From Paracraurococcus lichenis (GTDB taxonomy: Bacteria; Pseudomonadota; Alphaproteobacteria; Acetobacterales; Acetobacteraceae): a stretch of DNA of 64,000 nt. Shown one piece after another: positions 1 through 9,231 of this stretch; positions within the stretch are counted from its first letter, which is position 1; every line of letters starts with the position of its first letter. The translations under genes were made by a program, and so were the position numbers. The stretch spans positions 1 to 64,000 of the forward strand of contig NZ_JAUTWS010000006.1 of assembly GCF_030657435.1 (NCBI RefSeq). The letters run 5' to 3'. Below the pieces are notes generated by a model. The model was not told where the DNA came from. It searched no databases and was given only the letters and a program-made list of their open reading frames with translations.

Positions 1-1
1 G

Positions 2-142
2 GCGAAGTTCGCCATCCACTTCCGCGCGTTTGCGGATCAGGCCAGCCAACACATGCTCGTTCTCCATCCCGCCATGGTCGAGAGAATAGGCCGGTTATAC
101 AATGACCGCGTGGTGGCGGTTGCTACCGAATACCGGTCTTGA
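2..142 (+). CDS. Unidentified protein, C-terminal fragment
   Basis: The window opens inside a reading frame that runs for 46 codons to a TGA at 140-142. Most third positions are G or C, as in the neighbouring genes, although the last few codons are less biased. The visible tail reads as a helical segment (for example FADQASQHMLVLHPAMVERI). I do not recognise the family. The start lies upstream of the window. The only support is the open frame, its codon use and a hairpin overlapping the stop codon. Confidence 0.4.
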   Translation, partial: AKFAIHFRAFADQASQHMLVLHPAMVERIGRLYNDRVVAVATEYRS

Positions 143-163
143 GGCCGACCGGATGGCAATTTT
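133..163. terminator. Possible bidirectional terminator hairpin
   Basis: CCGGTC at 133-138 pairs perfectly with GACCGG at 147-152 around an 8-nt loop, followed by a TTTT at 160-163. The stop codon of the gene entering from the left sits in the loop. The hairpin lies between that gene and the converging DUF2252 gene, so it could end transcription from both sides. The stem is only 6 bp, so the call is tentative. Confidence 0.35.
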
Positions 164-199
164 ACCCGGTTGAGTCCGATTGAGCGCCGCGGCCCGGGC

Positions 200-1252
200 T
201 CACCGCAGCGCTTCGGCGTCCCTGGCATTCGCCGCCGCCTCGCGCTTCGCCGCCTCCCGCAGCCAGTCCCGCGGCAGCGCCTTCGCCTCGGCCGCCACCG
301 CCGCCACCGCGCCGCCCGCGGCATGCAGGTTGGCAAGCTCCGCCGCCATGGCGCCGAGCACCTGCAGCAGGGCGGCGGGCTCGCCCTCCGGCGCCTCGAG
401 CTTGCGGCTGTCCGGCGCCAGCCGCCGGACCGAGAGCGTGGCGGATTGCCGGAACCAGGGATCCGGCACCCGCCCGGGCGGCGGGAAGGCCAAGGCATCG
501 ACCCCCAGCGCCCCGGGGAAGCCGGCCTCGATCCAGGCGGAGGGCACCCGTGCCTTGGCCTCCCGCGCCACCGGGCTGCCGCCCCACTCGGCGGCGCAGA
601 CGAAGCGCGGCCGGCCGAGGCTGCCGACGCCGGCGGTGCGCGGGGCGAAGCGGATCCCGCTGGCGCCAGGCGGCAGCGCCTCCCGCAGCGCCGCGTCGAA
701 GGCGGCCGGCGGCGTGGCCTCCCGGAGGCCCTCGATCATCGCCCAGAACTTCGCCCGCGCGGGACCCGCCGGCGCGACGAAGGCCCGCAGCGCCGCATGC
801 CGGGCATCGAGGACGAAGGCGCAGGGCGCGGCGAGCTTGCCGCAATAGCCCTCGAGGATCGTCGCCGCGACCTCGCGCGCCCGCGGCGCCTTGCCCTGGC
901 GGGCGAGCAGGGCGCTGGCCGCGAGGCGGAGGAGGTCGGCGGTCCAGGGCAGCATGGCGGCCTCGTCGAGGTCGTTCACGCCCCAGACCAGCCGCCCCTC
1001 GGCATCCCGCCAGGTGCCGAAATTCTCGATATGCGCATCGCCGCAACTCGGCACGCGCAGCGCCGCGGTCAGCGCCGGCTCCGCGGCGGCGAAGCGCGCG
1101 GCGTAGCGGAAGGCGGTGCCGCGCAGCAGGACGAAGGGGTCGCTCGCCATCATCCGGCGCTTGCGCGCCAGTTCGGCGGGGATGACCTCGCAATGCCCGG
1201 CGAGCCAGGCATCGTAGCGGTCGAGCGCCTCGACGATCCCCTGGGTCGGCAT
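200..1252 (-). CDS. DUF2252 family protein
   Basis: This 350-residue protein matches the DUF2252 family, which has a kinase-like (aminoglycoside-phosphotransferase/HipA-related) fold but no established substrate. Typical family blocks are visible: FVLLRGTAFRYAARF near residues 40-55, CGDAHIENFGTW near residues 70-82 and GVNDLDEAAMLPWTADLLRL near 90-110. The GDxHxxN and xNDxDE motifs resemble the catalytic and metal-binding loops of that fold. The start is an ATG six bases after the tamB stop, so it is probably the third gene of a tamA-tamB operon. Its role there is unknown. No signal peptide or membrane segment is seen, so it should be cytoplasmic. Confidence 0.8.
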   Translation of the reverse strand: MPTQGIVEALDRYDAWLAGHCEVIPAELARKRRMMASDPFVLLRGTAFRYAARFAAAEPALTAALRVPSCGDAHIENFGTWRDAEGRLVWGVNDLDEAAMLPWTADLLRLAASALLARQGKAPRAREVAATILEGYCGKLAAPCAFVLDARHAALRAFVAPAGPARAKFWAMIEGLREATPPAAFDAALREALPPGASGIRFAPRTAGVGSLGRPRFVCAAEWGGSPVAREAKARVPSAWIEAGFPGALGVDALAFPPPGRVPDPWFRQSATLSVRRLAPDSRKLEAPEGEPAALLQVLGAMAAELANLHAAGGAVAAVAAEAKALPRDWLREAAKREAAANARDAEALR

Positions 1253-1258
1253 GGCCGA

Positions 1259-4200
1259 TCAATACTCGAATTCGTAGGACAGTCCCAGCCGGTCGCCGGC
1301 CGGGCCGGTCGCGGTCTGGCCTTCCAGCTTCAGTCGCGGCGTGATCTCCACCTGCACGCCGACGCCGGTCTGGCCCCCCTGCGTGCCTTGCCGCACGCCG
1401 AGGAAGACGCCCGGTGCGACGTAGCGCCCGGCCTCCACCGTCGGGCCCTGCTGCCCGCCGGTGGTGGACGCGGTCTGCCCCGGCGTCGAACTCTGCTGCT
1501 GCGCGCCGGAGGTGACACCCAGCCGGTCCAGTCCGAGCAGCCCGCGCACCTTGTCGAGCGGATTGGCCACGCCGCCGCCGACGCCCGTCAATTGCGCCAC
1601 CGCCGCGGCGATCTGGGCGATCTCGAAGGGCGAGAGGTTGCTCGTCGGCCGGTCGAAGAGGAGCCGCGCCAGCACCTCGTCCTGCGGCAACTCGGGCGTC
1701 GAGGTGAAGGTGACCTTGGGCGCGGTGGGCGAGCCCGCGACGTTGACCAGGATGGTGGTGCTGCTGGCCTGCGACTGTGCCGTCAGGTCGAGCTGCGGCA
1801 GCATCGTGCCCGCGGCGAAGCTGATGGTGCCGCGCTGGAAGGTCAGGGGACGGCCGACCAGGTCGAGCGTGCCGCGCAGCAGGTTCAGCGTGCCGCTCGG
1901 CACCGGCGCGGCGGCGGTGCCGCCGACCTTCACCTCGCCGCCGAGCTCGACATCGATGCCGCGGCCGCGGATGAAGATCTCGCGCGGGGCGCTGACGGTC
2001 ACCGCGAGGTTCAGCGGCGGCGCCGGCGGGGCGGGGGGCTTCGGCGGCGCGGGCGGGATGACGCCCGGCGGCAGGCGGCCGCGCTGGCGGACATTGTCGA
2101 GCGTCGGGACGCTGGCGGGCAGGCTGGTCGGCACCCGGATCTCGGCATGCTGGATGCGGACGGTGCCGGCGACGCTGCCCCCGCCGGTCAGCGGCCCCTG
2201 GACGCGGAGGTCGGCGCCGAAGGTCGCGGTGAGCAGGTCCGAGACCACGGGCCTCGCATTGCGCGCGGTCAGCGTCAGGTCGGCCGGGAAGCCCGGCGCG
2301 CCGGCATCGACGCTGCCGCGCAGCTCGAGCGTGCCGTTGCCGGCGGTCCGCCCGGCGATGCGGTCGACGACCAGCCGCGTGCCCTCGCCGGTGACGGTGC
2401 CGTTCAGGTCGAAGACCCGGAGGCCGAGGGCGGTGTTGCGGTACTCGGCACCCGAGAGGGTGGCGCGGCCGCCGAGCCGCGGCTCGCCCACCGTGCCCTC
2501 CGCCCGCAGCGCCAGGGTGAGCCGGCCGGTGACACGGTCCGCGCCGGCGGCGAGGAAGGGGGCGGCCAGCGGCTGCAGGTTCAGCCCGCCATCGAGCGTC
2601 GCGGCGAGCGGCCCGCGCGGGCCGAAGCCGCCGGGCAGCCGGGCCGTCGCGGCGAGCTTGCCGGCGGCGCCGGCATCGAGGTCGGCGCGAAGCTGCACTG
2701 CCTCGCCGGCGAGGCTGCCCTCGGCGCGGAGCGTGAGCGCGGGCAGGCCCTTGGCCCAGTCCGCCCCGGCGCCGAGGCCGGTGCCGGTCAGGGTGGCGCG
2801 GATCTCGGGCCTCGCCACCGGGCCGGTGGCGCGGAGATCGGCATTGATCGTGCCCTGCGGCTTGATGTCGGGGGCGAAGCGCTCGGCCAGCGCCAGCGGC
2901 AGGGCGGCGATGCTCGCGGTGATGTCCGCCCGCTCCGGGCCCCAGGTCCCGCGCGCCTCGATGCGGCCGCCGCGGGCGATGGCGAGCGCGGTCGGGGCCA
3001 GCGCGATGCCGCCATCGCCGCCGAGGGTGACGCGGGTCGGCGCTGCCAGCCGCACGGCCTCGCCCATCGCCTGCGCCTCCAGCGCCGCGAGGTCGAGGCG
3101 CCAGCCGCCATTCTGCTGCTCGACATGGCCGCGGCCGGAGATGGCGCCCTCGGTCGCCTTGCCCTTCAGGGTCCAGTCGAGCGCGGCGGGGGTCCCGGCG
3201 GCGGTCGCCTGCAGGCTGCCCTCGGTGCCGTTGTAGCCGAGGCGCGGCGCATCGAGCTTCGCCTCGAAGCCCTGCTGCCCGTCCCGCGGCGCGAGCGTCG
3301 CGTCCAGCGAGAGCCGGCCGGCGAGGCCCGTCACGCCGCCGAGCCTGCCGAGCGGCGCGAGGTCGGTCGCCTCCAGCTTCGCCGTGCCGTCGAAGACCGG
3401 GCCGGCGGGGTCGAGCCGGCCGGTGGCTTCCAGCCGCGCTGGGCCGAGCCGGGCCTCGCCCTGCTCGACCTCGACGGCGCTGCCCTCCGGCCGGCCGCGG
3501 AAGGCAAGGGCGAGGGGCAGGCCGTCCAGCCTGCCGTCCAGCGTCGCGGTGCCGCGCGGGGCGGAGGCCGGGGTGGCGATATCGGCCTTCAGCGAGAGGG
3601 ATTCGAGGACATGGCCGGCGGCGGCGATGCGGCCGGATTCGGCCGTCACGACCAGGTCGGGATCGGCCAGCCTGCCGCTGGCCTGCACCCGCGCCTCCAG
3701 CGCGCCCTCCGACCCGCCGCCCAGCACGGCGAGGCGCGGCAGGGAAAGGCGGGCATCGAGGGCGATGGGCTCGGCCAGCGTGCCGGTGGCGGTCAGCTTT
3801 CCCTCGGCGCCGTCGAGCGTCGCATCGAGGCTCGGCCCCGGCAGCGCGGCCTTCACCGCGAGGCGCGGCGCCGGCCCGAGCACCGCATCGGCCTGCGGCA
3901 CGGGCGTCTTCAGCCCCTCTGGCACCAGGGTCAGGTCGATCGAGGGCTTGCCGAGCGTGCCGCCGATCGCGGCCTCGGCCCGCACCGAATCCCAGCCGAG
4001 GCCGGCGGGGAGCAGGGCACCGAAGCGATCGGCGCCGGCGAGGGCGAGGGTCGCCCGGAGATCCAGCGCCTCGCTGCCAAGGTCGGCGCTGCCCTGGGCG
4101 GCCAGCCGCCCGGCGGGCACCTCCACCGTCAGGTCGCGGAGGGCGAGGCGCTGGTCGGCGCCGAGATCGGCGTCGAGCGCCAGGCTCGCCGGGACGGCGA

Positions 4201-5074
4201 GCGGCGCGGCCGCGGGCGGCAGTAGCGGCCCGGCGCGGGCCGTGCCCTTGAGGGTGGCGCCCAGCGCGCCGTCCGGCCGGGCGCGGACCGTGCCGCCGAG
4301 CGTCGCGCCGATCTCCGGCCCGAGCGCCGCCGTCAGGTCCAGCGCGGCGCCCGCGGCGGGTCCTTCCAGCACCAGGTCGAGCGAGAGCGGCTGGTCCTTC
4401 AGCCCGGCGAGCGTCGGCCCGATGCCGCCCGGTCCCTCCCGCAGGGCGAGCTTCGCCGAGAGCCGGTCCTCGGCCGGCGCGAGGGAGAGGGCGAGGTCGG
4501 CGCCGCCCTCGGCATCGAGCCGATGCAGCGCGAGCGTCGCCCGCAGCGCGCCCGCCTGCAGCGCGGCCTGGCCGGCGACGGAGAAGGCGGCGTCCTGCTG
4601 CAGGATGGGCGCGCCGATCTCGAGCCGCCCGACCGCCAGCCGCTCCAGCGCGACCGCGACGGGCAGGGAGGGAAGCTGCGGCAGGACCTTGTCGGAGGGC
4701 GGCTCGGGCGCGGCCGGCGCCGCGGGGTCCGACGCGGGCAGCCGGGGCAGGGCGATGCGCGCCGCCTCGACCCGCTCGATCCGGAGCGTGCGGGTGGCGA
4801 GCGCGAGGAGGTCGAGGTCGATCCGCGCCTCCTCGACGGTCAGCCAGACGCCCTCCTTGTCCGCCATGGTGATCCGCGCGGCGCCGAGATGGCCGGGGAT
4901 GGGACCGGTCAGCCCCTCGATGGTGAGGCCCGGCACCTGCTCCCCGGCCAGGCGCGCGACCGTCGCCCGGCCGCCGGCGCTGTTCAGCCAGACCAGGCCG
5001 GCGCCGACCGCAAGGACGGGCAGCAGGATGAGGGCGAGCAGGATGCCCAATAGCCATCGGACCGCGCGGCGCAT
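1259..5074 (-). CDS. tamB: TamB, inner-membrane translocation and assembly module
   Basis: TamB spans the periplasm with its outer-membrane partner TamA. It has been implicated in outer-membrane protein assembly and, for the wider AsmA/TamB class, in phospholipid transport. The 1271-residue length is close to E. coli TamB (about 1259). Residues about 8-30 form a single membrane anchor, followed by very long repetitive beta-strand sequence rich in alternating Leu/Asp/Gly. The C-terminal domain (DUF490, about the last 350 residues) ends in LSYEFEY, a terminal strand typical of the family. The ATG overlaps the tamA TGA by one base (TGATG), so translation is coupled. The DUF2252 gene follows six bases downstream. 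Confidence 0.93.
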   Translation of the reverse strand: MRRAVRWLLGILLALILLPVLAVGAGLVWLNSAGGRATVARLAGEQVPGLTIEGLTGPIPGHLGAARITMADKEGVWLTVEEARIDLDLLALATRTLRIERVEAARIALPRLPASDPAAPAAPEPPSDKVLPQLPSLPVAVALERLAVGRLEIGAPILQQDAAFSVAGQAALQAGALRATLALHRLDAEGGADLALSLAPAEDRLSAKLALREGPGGIGPTLAGLKDQPLSLDLVLEGPAAGAALDLTAALGPEIGATLGGTVRARPDGALGATLKGTARAGPLLPPAAAPLAVPASLALDADLGADQRLALRDLTVEVPAGRLAAQGSADLGSEALDLRATLALAGADRFGALLPAGLGWDSVRAEAAIGGTLGKPSIDLTLVPEGLKTPVPQADAVLGPAPRLAVKAALPGPSLDATLDGAEGKLTATGTLAEPIALDARLSLPRLAVLGGGSEGALEARVQASGRLADPDLVVTAESGRIAAAGHVLESLSLKADIATPASAPRGTATLDGRLDGLPLALAFRGRPEGSAVEVEQGEARLGPARLEATGRLDPAGPVFDGTAKLEATDLAPLGRLGGVTGLAGRLSLDATLAPRDGQQGFEAKLDAPRLGYNGTEGSLQATAAGTPAALDWTLKGKATEGAISGRGHVEQQNGGWRLDLAALEAQAMGEAVRLAAPTRVTLGGDGGIALAPTALAIARGGRIEARGTWGPERADITASIAALPLALAERFAPDIKPQGTINADLRATGPVARPEIRATLTGTGLGAGADWAKGLPALTLRAEGSLAGEAVQLRADLDAGAAGKLAATARLPGGFGPRGPLAATLDGGLNLQPLAAPFLAAGADRVTGRLTLALRAEGTVGEPRLGGRATLSGAEYRNTALGLRVFDLNGTVTGEGTRLVVDRIAGRTAGNGTLELRGSVDAGAPGFPADLTLTARNARPVVSDLLTATFGADLRVQGPLTGGGSVAGTVRIQHAEIRVPTSLPASVPTLDNVRQRGRLPPGVIPPAPPKPPAPPAPPLNLAVTVSAPREIFIRGRGIDVELGGEVKVGGTAAAPVPSGTLNLLRGTLDLVGRPLTFQRGTISFAAGTMLPQLDLTAQSQASSTTILVNVAGSPTAPKVTFTSTPELPQDEVLARLLFDRPTSNLSPFEIAQIAAAVAQLTGVGGGVANPLDKVRGLLGLDRLGVTSGAQQQSSTPGQTASTTGGQQGPTVEAGRYVAPGVFLGVRQGTQGGQTGVGVQVEITPRLKLEGQTATGPAGDRLGLSYEFEY

Positions 5075-6945
5075 CAGAAGGCCTGGCCGATGCCGACATA
5101 GAGGCCGAAGGCGGAATTGTCCCGCTGCTTGACCAGCGGGACGGCGATATCCGCCCGGATCGGCCCGATCGCCGTGTAGTAGCGCAGCCCGAGGCCGGCG
5201 CCGAAGCGGAGGTTCGAGGTGTCCGGCGCCGAGGAGGTGCCGACCGAGCCGGCATCGACGAAGGCGACGCCGCCGATATCGCCCCAGATGCGCTGGCGGA
5301 GCTCGAGGCTCGCCTCGACGAGGCTGGCGCCGCCCGAGGGGCGGTTGAGCGCATCGCGCGGGCCGATGGACTGGTAGTCGTAGCCGCGGACCGAGCCGCC
5401 GCCGCCGGCATAGAAGCGGACGTGCCGCGGCACGTTCGGCAGGTCGGCGCCGAGCAGCGAGCCGAGGCTGCCGCGCGCGGCGAGGATCGTCCGCCGGTCC
5501 CCCAGCACGTCCCAGTAGGTGCTGCCGGTGATGCGCAGCGGCGCGAAGGGCGTGCTCTCCCGGAAGGACCAGGAGGGGGTAAGGGTGCCGTTCACCCGCC
5601 AGCCGCGCGCCGGGTCGAGCAGGCTATCGGCGGCATCCCAGCGGCCGCCGACCTGCACGCCTGCGATCTGGTAGGGGGTGAGGGTGCCGCCCGGCGGGCC
5701 GCTGCTGCCGAAATCCAGCACCGGGCCGATATTGCCGGTCAGCCGCTCGGAGAAGCGCCGCTCCAGCAGGGCGGAGAAGGTCACGGCGTCGCGGTCATAG
5801 GCCTCCAGCCGCTCCCGCAGCCCGTAGAGGCTGCCGATGAAGGCCCAGTCCGGGCCGATGTTCAGCCCGAAGACGGCCGGGTCGCGATAGGTGCCGCCGA
5901 TGCGGTAGGTGGACTGGTCGAGCCCGCCATTGGTGCCGAGCCGGGCGATCTCGGCCTCCAGCCGCAGCCGCTCCGCCCGGCCGAAGAGGTTGCGGTGCTC
6001 CCAGTAGACCCGGACGCTCGGGCCGTAATTGGTCTCGTAGGCCAGGTTGACGCCGAGGGCGTGCCGCGGCCGCTCGGTCACCGCGAAGGTCACCGGCAGG
6101 CGGCCGGCCTCGTCCAGCCGATCCGCCGCCCGGGCGCGGACCGAGCCAAAGGCGCCGAGCGCCATGAGGCTCTGCCGCTCCTTCTCCAGCGCCTCGGGGC
6201 TGTAGCGCTCGCCCTCGATGCGCGCGGCCTGGGCGCGCAGGAAGTCCCCGCTGACCCGCGTCATGCCCTCGACCGCCGGCGCGGCGAAGACCGCGACCGG
6301 GCCGGGGGCGAAGCGCCAGGCGACGTCCATCACCCGCCGATCATGGTCCACCGTGGTCTGCCGCCCGGCGACGGTGGCCAGCGGATGGCCGGCGGCGAGC
6401 AGCCGGTCGAGCAGGGTCCGCTCCGCCGCCAGCACCGGCTCGGCCCGCGCCGGGTCGCCGACCGCGAGGCCATAGGGCGTCGCCGCGGCGGCATCGACCG
6501 CCCGCTGCCCCGCCGGCGTGTCGGCCTGCAGCGCGATGCTGGCGATGCGGTATTGCGGGCCCTTGTCGATGGTGATGCGGATGGGCAGCGGCCGCTGCCG
6601 CACCGCGTCCAGCCGCTCCCCGAGGGTGGGATCGCCCACCTCCGTGCCGGCCATGGCGATGCGGGAGGTGCCGGCCCAATAGCCCTCCGACTGCAGGGCG
6701 CGCTGCAGCCTCTCCCGGTCGCCATCGGCGCGGCCGAGCACGCCGCCCGCCGTGGTGGGGGCGGATTCGCGCAGCGAGACGAGTTGCGACACCGCCCGCA
6801 GCGCCGCATCCAGCCGCCCGTCACCGGTCGGCGCGATCTCCACCGTATAGGGGAGGGTGTCGGGCGCCGGCGCCGGTTCCTGCGCCAGCGCGAAGCCGGC
6901 GAGCAGCAGGAGCAGCAGCGGCAGGCGGCGGAAGCGTGCTGGCAC
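5074..6945 (-). CDS. tamA: TamA, Omp85-family outer-membrane barrel
   Basis: This 623-residue Omp85-superfamily protein is the outer-membrane partner of TamB. Residues 1-21 are a signal peptide (basic start, then LPLLLLLLAGFALAQ). POTRA-like domains follow to about residue 290. The C-terminal half is a 16-strand-type barrel with family blocks such as FYAGGGGSVRGYDYQSIGP near residue 510 and a terminal phenylalanine (GIGQAF), the usual outer-membrane insertion signal. The start is a GTG at 6945; no ATG near the signal peptide fits. It is the first gene of tamA-tamB-DUF2252 and is divergent from the M20 hydrolase, with 77 bases between the starts. Confidence 0.93.
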   Translation of the reverse strand: MPARFRRLPLLLLLLAGFALAQEPAPAPDTLPYTVEIAPTGDGRLDAALRAVSQLVSLRESAPTTAGGVLGRADGDRERLQRALQSEGYWAGTSRIAMAGTEVGDPTLGERLDAVRQRPLPIRITIDKGPQYRIASIALQADTPAGQRAVDAAAATPYGLAVGDPARAEPVLAAERTLLDRLLAAGHPLATVAGRQTTVDHDRRVMDVAWRFAPGPVAVFAAPAVEGMTRVSGDFLRAQAARIEGERYSPEALEKERQSLMALGAFGSVRARAADRLDEAGRLPVTFAVTERPRHALGVNLAYETNYGPSVRVYWEHRNLFGRAERLRLEAEIARLGTNGGLDQSTYRIGGTYRDPAVFGLNIGPDWAFIGSLYGLRERLEAYDRDAVTFSALLERRFSERLTGNIGPVLDFGSSGPPGGTLTPYQIAGVQVGGRWDAADSLLDPARGWRVNGTLTPSWSFRESTPFAPLRITGSTYWDVLGDRRTILAARGSLGSLLGADLPNVPRHVRFYAGGGGSVRGYDYQSIGPRDALNRPSGGASLVEASLELRQRIWGDIGGVAFVDAGSVGTSSAPDTSNLRFGAGLGLRYYTAIGPIRADIAVPLVKQRDNSAFGLYVGIGQAF

Positions 6946-7022
6946 GGTTGCGGAAGCAGTTTCCTGCGGCTCGGTTCCCGCCGAGGATGGCGAAGGAGGT
7001 GGGGTCGGGTTACCACAGTGCC

Positions 7023-8168
7023 ATGAATGATACGCTTGCCCAATCGCTCACCGCCTGGCGCCGCCACCTCCACGCCCATCCGGGACTCACGCTGAAGGAG
7101 GGCGAGACCGCCGCCTTCGTCGCGGCGCGGTTGCGGGAGATGGGGGTCGAGGTCACGGAAGGGGTGGGCGGCCATGGCGTGGTCGGCACCATCCGCCGCG
7201 GCGGCAACCGCAGCGTCGGGCTGCGCGGCGACATGGATGCGCTGCCGATCCAGGAGCTGAACCCGGGGCTGCCGCACCGCTCCACCGTGCCCGGCGTCAT
7301 GCATGCCTGCGGCCATGACGGCCATACCACGGCACTGCTCGGCGCCGCCGCGCTGCTGATTGAGGACAAGGGCTGGTCGGGCACCGTCCAACTCGTCTTC
7401 CAGCCGGCCGAGGAGGGCGGCGGCGGCGCCCGCGCCATGATCGCCGATGGGCTGTTCCAGCGCTTCCCGATGGAGCGGATCTTCGGCTGGCACAACTGGC
7501 CGGGGCTCGAGGCCGGGACGGTGGCGGTGCACGAGCGGGCGGTGATGGCCGCCGGGGCGCGCTTCGAGATCGGCTTCGAGGGCCATGCCGGCCATGCCGC
7601 CCTGCCGCACCTGACGCGCGACCCGATGCTGGGCGCGGGGCACTGCATCGTCGCGCTGCAGACGATCGTGGCGCGCAACGTCGATCCGATGCAGGCGGGC
7701 GTGGTCAGCGTCACGGTCGCCGAGGCGGGCTCGGCGCAGAACCAGATCGCCGACCGGGCGGTGCTGAAGGGGACGGCGCGCTGGCTATCGGACGAGACGG
7801 GGGCGGCGATCGAGGCCGGGATGCGGCGGGTGGCGGATGGCATCGCCGCCGCCTTCGGGCTCCGGGCGGAGGTGGAGTTCAAGGTCGGCGTGCCGGTGAC
7901 GGCGAACCACGCGGCGGAGCGTGACCTGGCCGCGACGGTGGCGGGCACGGTGACGGCGGTGCGGCGGGACATCCCGCCGGCCATGACCGGCGAGGACTTC
8001 TCTTGGTTCCTGCACGAGGTGCCGGGGGCCTTCGTCTGGATCGGCAACGGGCCGGGCGAGGGCGGGTGCGAGCTGCACAACCCGAACTACGACTTCAACG
8101 ACGCGATCCTGCCGGTGGCGAGCGGGTTCCTGGCGGCGGTGGCGAAGCGGGCGCTGGGCGGGGGGTGA
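7023..8168 (+). CDS. M20 family metallo-amidohydrolase
   Basis: This 381-residue protein belongs to the M20D amidohydrolases (hippurate/indole-acetyl-amino-acid hydrolase type), which cleave N-acyl amino acids or related amides with a dinuclear metal centre. Visible motifs are RRHLHAHPGL near residue 13, LRGDMDALPIQE near 67, the metal-binding MHACGHDGHT at about 93-102 (Cys96, His98), PAEEGGGGARAMI near 128 and HNWPG near 158. The ATG at 7023 begins right at the conserved N-terminus. An in-frame extension from GTG 6936 or ATG 6987 exists and cannot be excluded. No signal peptide is seen, so it is probably cytoplasmic. The natural substrate cannot be told from sequence. Confidence 0.9.
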   Translation: MNDTLAQSLTAWRRHLHAHPGLTLKEGETAAFVAARLREMGVEVTEGVGGHGVVGTIRRGGNRSVGLRGDMDALPIQELNPGLPHRSTVPGVMHACGHDGHTTALLGAAALLIEDKGWSGTVQLVFQPAEEGGGGARAMIADGLFQRFPMERIFGWHNWPGLEAGTVAVHERAVMAAGARFEIGFEGHAGHAALPHLTRDPMLGAGHCIVALQTIVARNVDPMQAGVVSVTVAEAGSAQNQIADRAVLKGTARWLSDETGAAIEAGMRRVADGIAAAFGLRAEVEFKVGVPVTANHAAERDLAATVAGTVTAVRRDIPPAMTGEDFSWFLHEVPGAFVWIGNGPGEGGCELHNPNYDFNDAILPVASGFLAAVAKRALGGG

Positions 8169-8238
8169 CCGGCGGCGAGGTCCGCCTCCCGAGGCGCCGC
8201 GGCCCGGACCGCCCGACCTGCCCGGGGTGGAGGGCGCG

Positions 8239-8264
8239 CATGCCGCGCCGCGCGATGCGGCATG
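8239..8264. terminator. Hairpin between convergent genes
   Basis: CATGCCGC at 8239-8246 pairs with GCGGCATG at 8257-8264 around a 10-nt loop, between the converging M20 hydrolase and cyclase genes. It has no T tract in either direction, so termination is only suggested by its place. Confidence 0.25.
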
Positions 8265-8292
8265 TGCCCCGTGGATCCGCGCCCCTCTGCCG

Positions 8293-9231
8293 TCACGGCA
8301 GGTCCGGGCGAGCCGCCGCCGCGGAGCGTCGTCCGAGCAGCGCGTAGGCCGGGACCGACCCCTCCGCGTCGTCCGCGACAAGGCCGACCTGCCGGAACAC
8401 GAAGGCCGCGCCCGCCGCCGCCCGCGTGGCGTCGCTGACGAGGATGGCGGTCCCGTGGCGCTTGTTGAGCGCCTCGATCCGCACCGTCAGGTTCACCGCC
8501 GCTCCCAGCACGGCACGTCCCGCGGGGCCCGCCTCGCTCACGACCGCCCGCCCGGTATGGACTCCGAAGGTCGTCGGCATCGGCGGCCAGCCACGTTCGG
8601 CAAACTGCCCGACGAGTTGCTCGGTGGCCGCGTGTGCCCGCAGCACCCCACGGCACGCATGCGCCGCGTGCCGTGGATCGTCGTCGGGTCCACCCCAATA
8701 GGCCACGACGGTGTCCCCGACGCACCGCACCACGGTCGCGCCCGCGGAGCGCAACTCGCCCGTCAGCGCGTCGAAATACGCCGCCGTGATCCGGGCCAGC
8801 GCCGCGGGCGCGAGGCGCTCGCAGAGCGAGGTGAAGCCCCTGACGTCGGAAACCATCAGGCTCAGCGTGCTCCGGCGTGCCCCAGGCACGGGTTCGGTGC
8901 GGGGCTGGGGTGCTTTCTCCACGACGTCAGCCGCGAGCAGGTAGCCGCGCCGATGCACCGTGCGGAGTGCACCCACCGCGCCGGGCCCGAGCGCGCGGCG
9001 GATGTCGTGGACGCATTGCGTAATGCTGTCATCCGTCACGAAGACCCGTGGCCAGAGCGCCGCCAGGATGTCCTCGCGTGTCACCACGCATCCCGCGTTC
9101 TCGAGCAGGAGCCGCAGAAGCGCGAAGGCCCGCGGCCTGAGCGGTACGCGTCCCCCGCCGGCGGCCAGCAGCGCCTCACCAGCGGGATCGAGGACGAAGG
9201 CGCCGAAACGGTACACCCTCCGCCGCGTCAC
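8293..9231 (-). CDS. Winged-helix DNA-binding / class III nucleotide cyclase fusion
   Basis: This 312-residue protein joins an OmpR/CadC-type winged-helix DNA-binding domain (residues about 5-100, with LRPRAFALLRLLLENAG and ALWPRVFVTDDSITQCVHDI) to a class III adenylate/guanylate cyclase domain (about 122-300). Both metal-binding aspartates are present (VSDVRGFTS, Asp129; CVGDTVVAYWG, Asp173), as are the transition-state Asn and Arg of AAVNLTVRIE. The base-recognition lysine usually found before the GD is an arginine here (VRCVGD), and the paired Asp is an alanine, so ATP or GTP preference is unclear. The GTG at 9231 is chosen because AGGAGG lies 8 bases upstream; an open extension to 9393 lacks this. 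No membrane segment is seen, so it should act in the cytoplasm. Confidence 0.82.
   Translation of the reverse strand: MTRRRVYRFGAFVLDPAGEALLAAGGGRVPLRPRAFALLRLLLENAGCVVTREDILAALWPRVFVTDDSITQCVHDIRRALGPGAVGALRTVHRRGYLLAADVVEKAPQPRTEPVPGARRSTLSLMVSDVRGFTSLCERLAPAALARITAAYFDALTGELRSAGATVVRCVGDTVVAYWGGPDDDPRHAAHACRGVLRAHAATEQLVGQFAERGWPPMPTTFGVHTGRAVVSEAGPAGRAVLGAAVNLTVRIEALNKRHGTAILVSDATRAAAGAAFVFRQVGLVADDAEGSVPAYALLGRRSAAAARPDLP

Noticed and set aside
162..5411. Very long open frame antisense to the tam operon region (and similar long frames over most genes)
   Set aside because: High-GC coding DNA gives long stop-free frames in other phases. The protein is Arg/Pro/Ala-rich low complexity without family motifs, while the tamA/tamB frames have clear domains.
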